Shown: positions 6,469 to 8,615 of the stretch, piece after piece | Layout of the letters: the number at the start of each line of letters is the position of its first letter | Position numbering within the stretch: the stretch's first letter is position 1 | DNA from: Synergistaceae bacterium | GTDB taxonomy: Bacteria > Synergistota > Synergistia > Synergistales > Aminobacteriaceae | Assembly: GCA_017455085.1 (NCBI GenBank) | Contig: JAFTBT010000003.1 | Location: 1-8,615, forward strand | DNA length: 8,615 nt | Direction of reading: 5' to 3' | Translations under genes and position numbers: made by a program | The notes under the pieces: model-generated | Told to the model about the DNA's origin: nothing | Databases searched by the model: none | What the model saw: the letters and a program-made list of their open reading frames with translations, nothing else

Positions 6469-6879
6469 TTACTTCACTCTGATTGAGTCCTCGATTTTCC
6501 ACATTGCATTGTTGTCGTGAGGAGTAACCAGTACCAGCAAATACATTCCCTTTTTGGGAGCTGAGACACGCCCGAAACTCTCTACGCCGTCTTCTGTGTA
6601 CGTGAAGGTGTAGTAGTCCTCTATGTCCTCCAAGTCTTCGGAGCTGTATTGTTCTGCGATCTCTTCTGCAATGTCATCAAGGGATTTCCCTCCGAGTGAC
6701 TCAAGAGCTATCTCCATGATCATGCGTCCTTTAGTCAGGGTGACTCTTGAGCCGTCATGATTCACTTTCCAGCCTTTAGGGACGTTGACAGTGAACTTTC
6801 CGAAATCTCTCACAGCTCCGAATGCCACAGACGACATCAACACTGCCAACAACATCGATAATGCAAGTATACGCTTCAT
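6469..6879 (-). CDS. Small exported protein, PsbP/DcrB-like beta fold suspected
   Basis: 136 residues with a clear signal peptide (MKRILALSML start, cleavage likely after VAFG near residue 21) and no lipobox. The mature part opens with FGKFTVNVPKGWKV followed by a strand with DGSRVTLTKG. This resembles the start of PsbP/DcrB-type domains and many uncharacterised 'VP-x-GW' periplasmic proteins. The middle is acidic (EEIAEQYSSEDLEDIEDYY) and the end (MYLLVLVTPHDNNAMWKIEDSI) reads as a strand and a helix of the same fold. No catalytic residues are recognisable. AGGAGG lies 10 nt before the ATG. It is first of a two-gene unit with the LprI-like protein. Coding status is firm; the fold comparison is tentative. 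Confidence 0.72.
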   Translation of the reverse strand: MKRILALSMLLAVLMSSVAFGAVRDFGKFTVNVPKGWKVNHDGSRVTLTKGRMIMEIALESLGGKSLDDIAEEIAEQYSSEDLEDIEDYYTFTYTEDGVESFGRVSAPKKGMYLLVLVTPHDNNAMWKIEDSIRVK

Positions 6880-6954
6880 GATGAGTGCGCCTCCTGTATG
6901 AATTTGCCTGCTATTATTCCAGAGTGATATTCAGAATCATAGACGGGTATAATG

Positions 6955-6983
6955 ACGTTCACGAAGAGTAAAATACGTTCACG
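6955..6983. repeat. Paired 9-bp direct repeat, possible operator
   Basis: ACGTTCACG occurs at 6955-6963 and 6975-6983, exactly 20 bp (about two helical turns) apart. The match extends to ACGTTCACGnAGA. The first copy begins 1 nt after a TATAAT on the plus strand (6948-6953), which lacks a good -35. The repeats sit between the divergent exported-protein unit and the cardiolipin synthase gene. Same-face spacing suggests a regulator site, but this is inference. Confidence 0.35.
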
Positions 6984-6995
6984 CAGAAAGTTTTT

Positions 6996-7212
6996 CGGTA
7001 CATAGCATACAATATCCGTCATGGAGAATGCTTAGCAGGAAATCACAGCCAGCTATCACGATTTATACTCATCCCCTCAACGTATAGCAAAACCCATCAT
7101 GCAGAGAATACTTCGCAGGAAATCACAGCCAGCTATCATGATTTATACTCACACCATCAACGTATAGCATATAATATCCATCATGCAGAATACTTCACAG
7201 GAAATTACAGCT
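6996..7212 (+). repeat. ~80-bp tandem repeat, 2.6 copies, covering the promoter and start of the cardiolipin synthase gene
   Basis: Copy 1 is about 6996-7080, copy 2 is 7081-7160, and copy 3 runs from 7161 to about 7212, inside the coding region. All carry a TATAGCA-type segment, CATCATG or CGTCATG, AATACTT or AATGCTT, and CAGGAAATyACAGC. Copies 1 and 2 share the longer CACAGCCAGCTATCA and ATTTATACTCA. Only copy 3 opens into a long frame: copy 1 stops after four codons (ATG GAG AAT GCT TAG) and copy 2 carries a 2-bp insertion. The -10-like box is TACAAT in copy 1, lost in copy 2, and TATAAT in copy 3. With the paired repeat at 6955-6983 this accounts for most of the 300-bp space between genes. 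Confidence 0.85.
7170..7175 (+). promoter_or_regulatory. -10 box TATAAT directly before the cardiolipin synthase start codon
   Basis: A perfect TATAAT ends 7 nt before the ATG at 7183, so transcription from it would begin at or next to the A of the start codon (a leaderless message). No good -35 is found 15-19 bp upstream, so it may not be used. The alternative TATAAT at 6948-6953 would give a leader of about 220 nt through the repeats. Confidence 0.4.
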
Positions 7213-8325
7213 AATAATAACGTCAGGCTTCTACTCGACGGTCACGAGACTTTTTCCGCCATCAAGAATGCCCTGAAGAACGCAAAGGACTTCATCAACC
7301 TTGAGTACTTCCTGATCAGTGACGACAACACCGGAAACACCATCAGGAATATTCTCGCCGAACGTTCCCGAGCAGGAGTCAGAGTCCGGGTAATTTTTGA
7401 CGCTGCCGGAAGCTGGAATCTTGGCCGCAGATTCGCAGACGAACTCAGGAATGCAGGCGCAGAAATCCACCGTTTTATGCCCTTGACGCTCAGAAACATA
7501 TTCGCAGGGATAATCCACAGGGATCACAGAAAACTCATCACCATTGACGGCAAGACTGGATTACTTGGCGGTTTCAATATCGGGGACGTGTATTTGACTC
7601 AGTGGCGGGATACGCACCTGATGATTGAGGGTGAAGCTGTGAATGCTCTTGACGGGATATTTGCGGAAATGTGGCGCAGATCAGGAGGGCAGAAATTCGG
7701 GCGTAAGAGCTGGGGGCTGGATACAGACTATGAGGCCGAAAGTGTGGGCGTGAAATGGAAACTTGACGGGATGAAGAATATTCCGGTGAAGATTCTCGCA
7801 AGCGGGACAGGTAAGGACTTCAGGACTATAGCTGACGAGTATATCCGGATAATTTCAGGCTCTCGAAATAGAGTCTGGATCACGACACCGTATCTTGTGC
7901 CGGACAAGAAATTTCTGGAGGCGGTATATTCTGCAGCTCGCAGGGGAGTTGACGTGAGGATCATCATACCATCAGAATCGAACCATATGTTTGCGTCGTG
8001 GGCATCGCAGTCGTACATAGACGCCCTTATCCGGAACGGAGTCAGGGTGTTCGTGTATAGGGACAGATTCATTCACGCAAAGACTCTAGTAGCTGACTCA
8101 CAAGTAGCTTCTGTAGGGACAGCGAATATTGACGCGTTGAGCTTCGGGATAAATTACGAGGTGCAGGCATTTGTGTATTCGCAGGATATTGTGAAGGAGC
8201 TTGAGGATGTATTTTTAGCAGATCTTGGCCACTGCTCTGAAGAGACTCCGGAGAACAGAAAAGCTCGCCCGTGGATTCAGAGGCTCAAAGAAAAAGCAGG
8301 CAGGCTCTTATCTCCTATATTATGA
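7183..8325 (+). CDS. cls: Cardiolipin synthase / phospholipase D family protein
   Basis: 380-residue enzyme of the phospholipase D superfamily, most like cardiolipin synthases, which join phosphatidylglycerol to another phospholipid at the inner membrane. Both HKD motifs are intact: HRKLITID (His115, Lys117, Asp122) followed by GLLGGFNIGD, and HAKTLVAD (His298, Lys300, Asp305) followed by GTANID. LEYFLI near 40, WRDTHLMIEG near 141 and ITTPYLVPD near 233 are further family blocks. The two N-terminal membrane helices of ClsA-type enzymes are absent, so this is the short, soluble or peripheral form, and another PLD-type phosphotransfer is possible. The ATG at 7183 is the only usable start before the first conserved block: an in-frame TAG lies at 7165. 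It has no Shine-Dalgarno site, unlike most neighbours. The gene stands alone on the plus strand between two repeat regions, and no terminator is evident after its stop. Confidence 0.9.
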   Translation: MQNTSQEITANNNVRLLLDGHETFSAIKNALKNAKDFINLEYFLISDDNTGNTIRNILAERSRAGVRVRVIFDAAGSWNLGRRFADELRNAGAEIHRFMPLTLRNIFAGIIHRDHRKLITIDGKTGLLGGFNIGDVYLTQWRDTHLMIEGEAVNALDGIFAEMWRRSGGQKFGRKSWGLDTDYEAESVGVKWKLDGMKNIPVKILASGTGKDFRTIADEYIRIISGSRNRVWITTPYLVPDKKFLEAVYSAARRGVDVRIIIPSESNHMFASWASQSYIDALIRNGVRVFVYRDRFIHAKTLVADSQVASVGTANIDALSFGINYEVQAFVYSQDIVKELEDVFLADLGHCSEETPENRKARPWIQRLKEKAGRLLSPIL

Positions 8326-8336
8326 TCGCCGTTCGT

Positions 8337-8615
8337 GAAGTCATGCATCACACAGCAACATACTCACAACAGCTATTCATGAAGTCATGCATCACACAAC
8401 AGCAACACACTCACAACAGCTATTCATGAAGTCATGCATCACACAGCAACACACTCACAACAGCTATTCATGAAGTCATGCATCACACAACAGCAACATA
8501 CTCACAACAGCTATTCATGAAGTCATGCATCACACAACAGCAACATACTCACAACAGCTATTCATGAAGTCATGCATCACAAAACAGCAACACACTCACA
8601 ACAGCTATTCATGAA
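8337..8615. repeat. Noncoding tandem array of 44/47-bp units, continuing past the window
   Basis: Six full units begin with GAAGTCATGCATCACA at 8337, 8381, 8428, 8472, 8519 and 8566, and a seventh starts at 8613. Lengths are 44, 47, 44, 47, 47 and 47 bp; the 3-bp difference is one triplet in a CAA-rich stretch (CACACAGCAAC against CACACAACAGCAAC). Other differences are a C/T at ACACACT or ACATACT and one A in the last unit. Each junction contains the palindrome TTCATGAA, and each unit the near-palindrome GTCATGCATCAC. It starts 11 nt after the cardiolipin synthase stop and fills all the remaining 290 bp; no gene is seen in it. Confidence 0.95.

Noticed and set aside
8337..8615. Array taken as a CRISPR locus
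   Set aside because: The whole 44/47-bp unit repeats almost unchanged, there are no unique spacers, and no cas gene is in the window.
8337..8615. Array taken as a repetitive protein-coding region
   Set aside because: Both unit lengths are 2 mod 3, so the frame rotates with each unit and meets TGA in TTCATGA on the plus strand. On the minus strand TGA and TAG in ATGAATAGC close it.

Overview
The window reads as ordinary bacterial chromosome: closely packed genes, mostly on the minus strand, Shine-Dalgarno sites of the AGGAGG type, and a rho-independent type terminator. Base composition looks balanced by eye. Nothing fixes the taxon. Two small proteins with MKRIL-type signal peptides, a DUF2828 gene and a remnant of a plant-sugar glycosidase would suit a gut or rumen anaerobe (Bacillota or Synergistota type), but that is inference only.

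Left part (1-3180, minus strand). A transcription unit appears to start at an extended -10 promoter near 3175. It has a leader of about 180 nt containing a foldable three-way-junction element, then a DUF2828 protein with a von Willebrand A metal-site signature, then guanine deaminase (guaD) 4 nt further on. Directly against the end of guaD lies the 3' stump of an alpha-L-rhamnosidase (GH78) gene that is truncated and frameshifted. A strong hairpin at the window edge follows.

Middle (3200-6100). A divergent promoter drives a small cysteine-rich protein of unknown function on the plus strand, closed by a clear terminator at 3712-3753. Facing it is a minus-strand pair: a class I/II PLP aminotransferase, preceded by a good promoter, then mnmA (tRNA 2-thiouridylase) after a 10-nt gap.

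Right part (6091-8615). Two small exported proteins form a minus-strand pair: an LprI/DUF1311-like protein and a PsbP/DcrB-like protein of unknown role. A 300-bp intergenic region follows with two kinds of direct repeat. It leads into a soluble-type cardiolipin synthase/phospholipase D gene on the plus strand. The promoter and start region of that gene are the last of three ~80-bp tandem copies, and its start codon has no Shine-Dalgarno site. Behind the gene is a noncoding tandem array of 44/47-bp units that runs off the window. The two repeat sets flanking the gene share sequence words.

No CRISPR array, insertion sequence, phage gene, tRNA or rRNA was seen. The least explained items are the structured leader of the DUF2828 gene, the repeats on both sides of the cardiolipin synthase gene, and the glycosidase stump.
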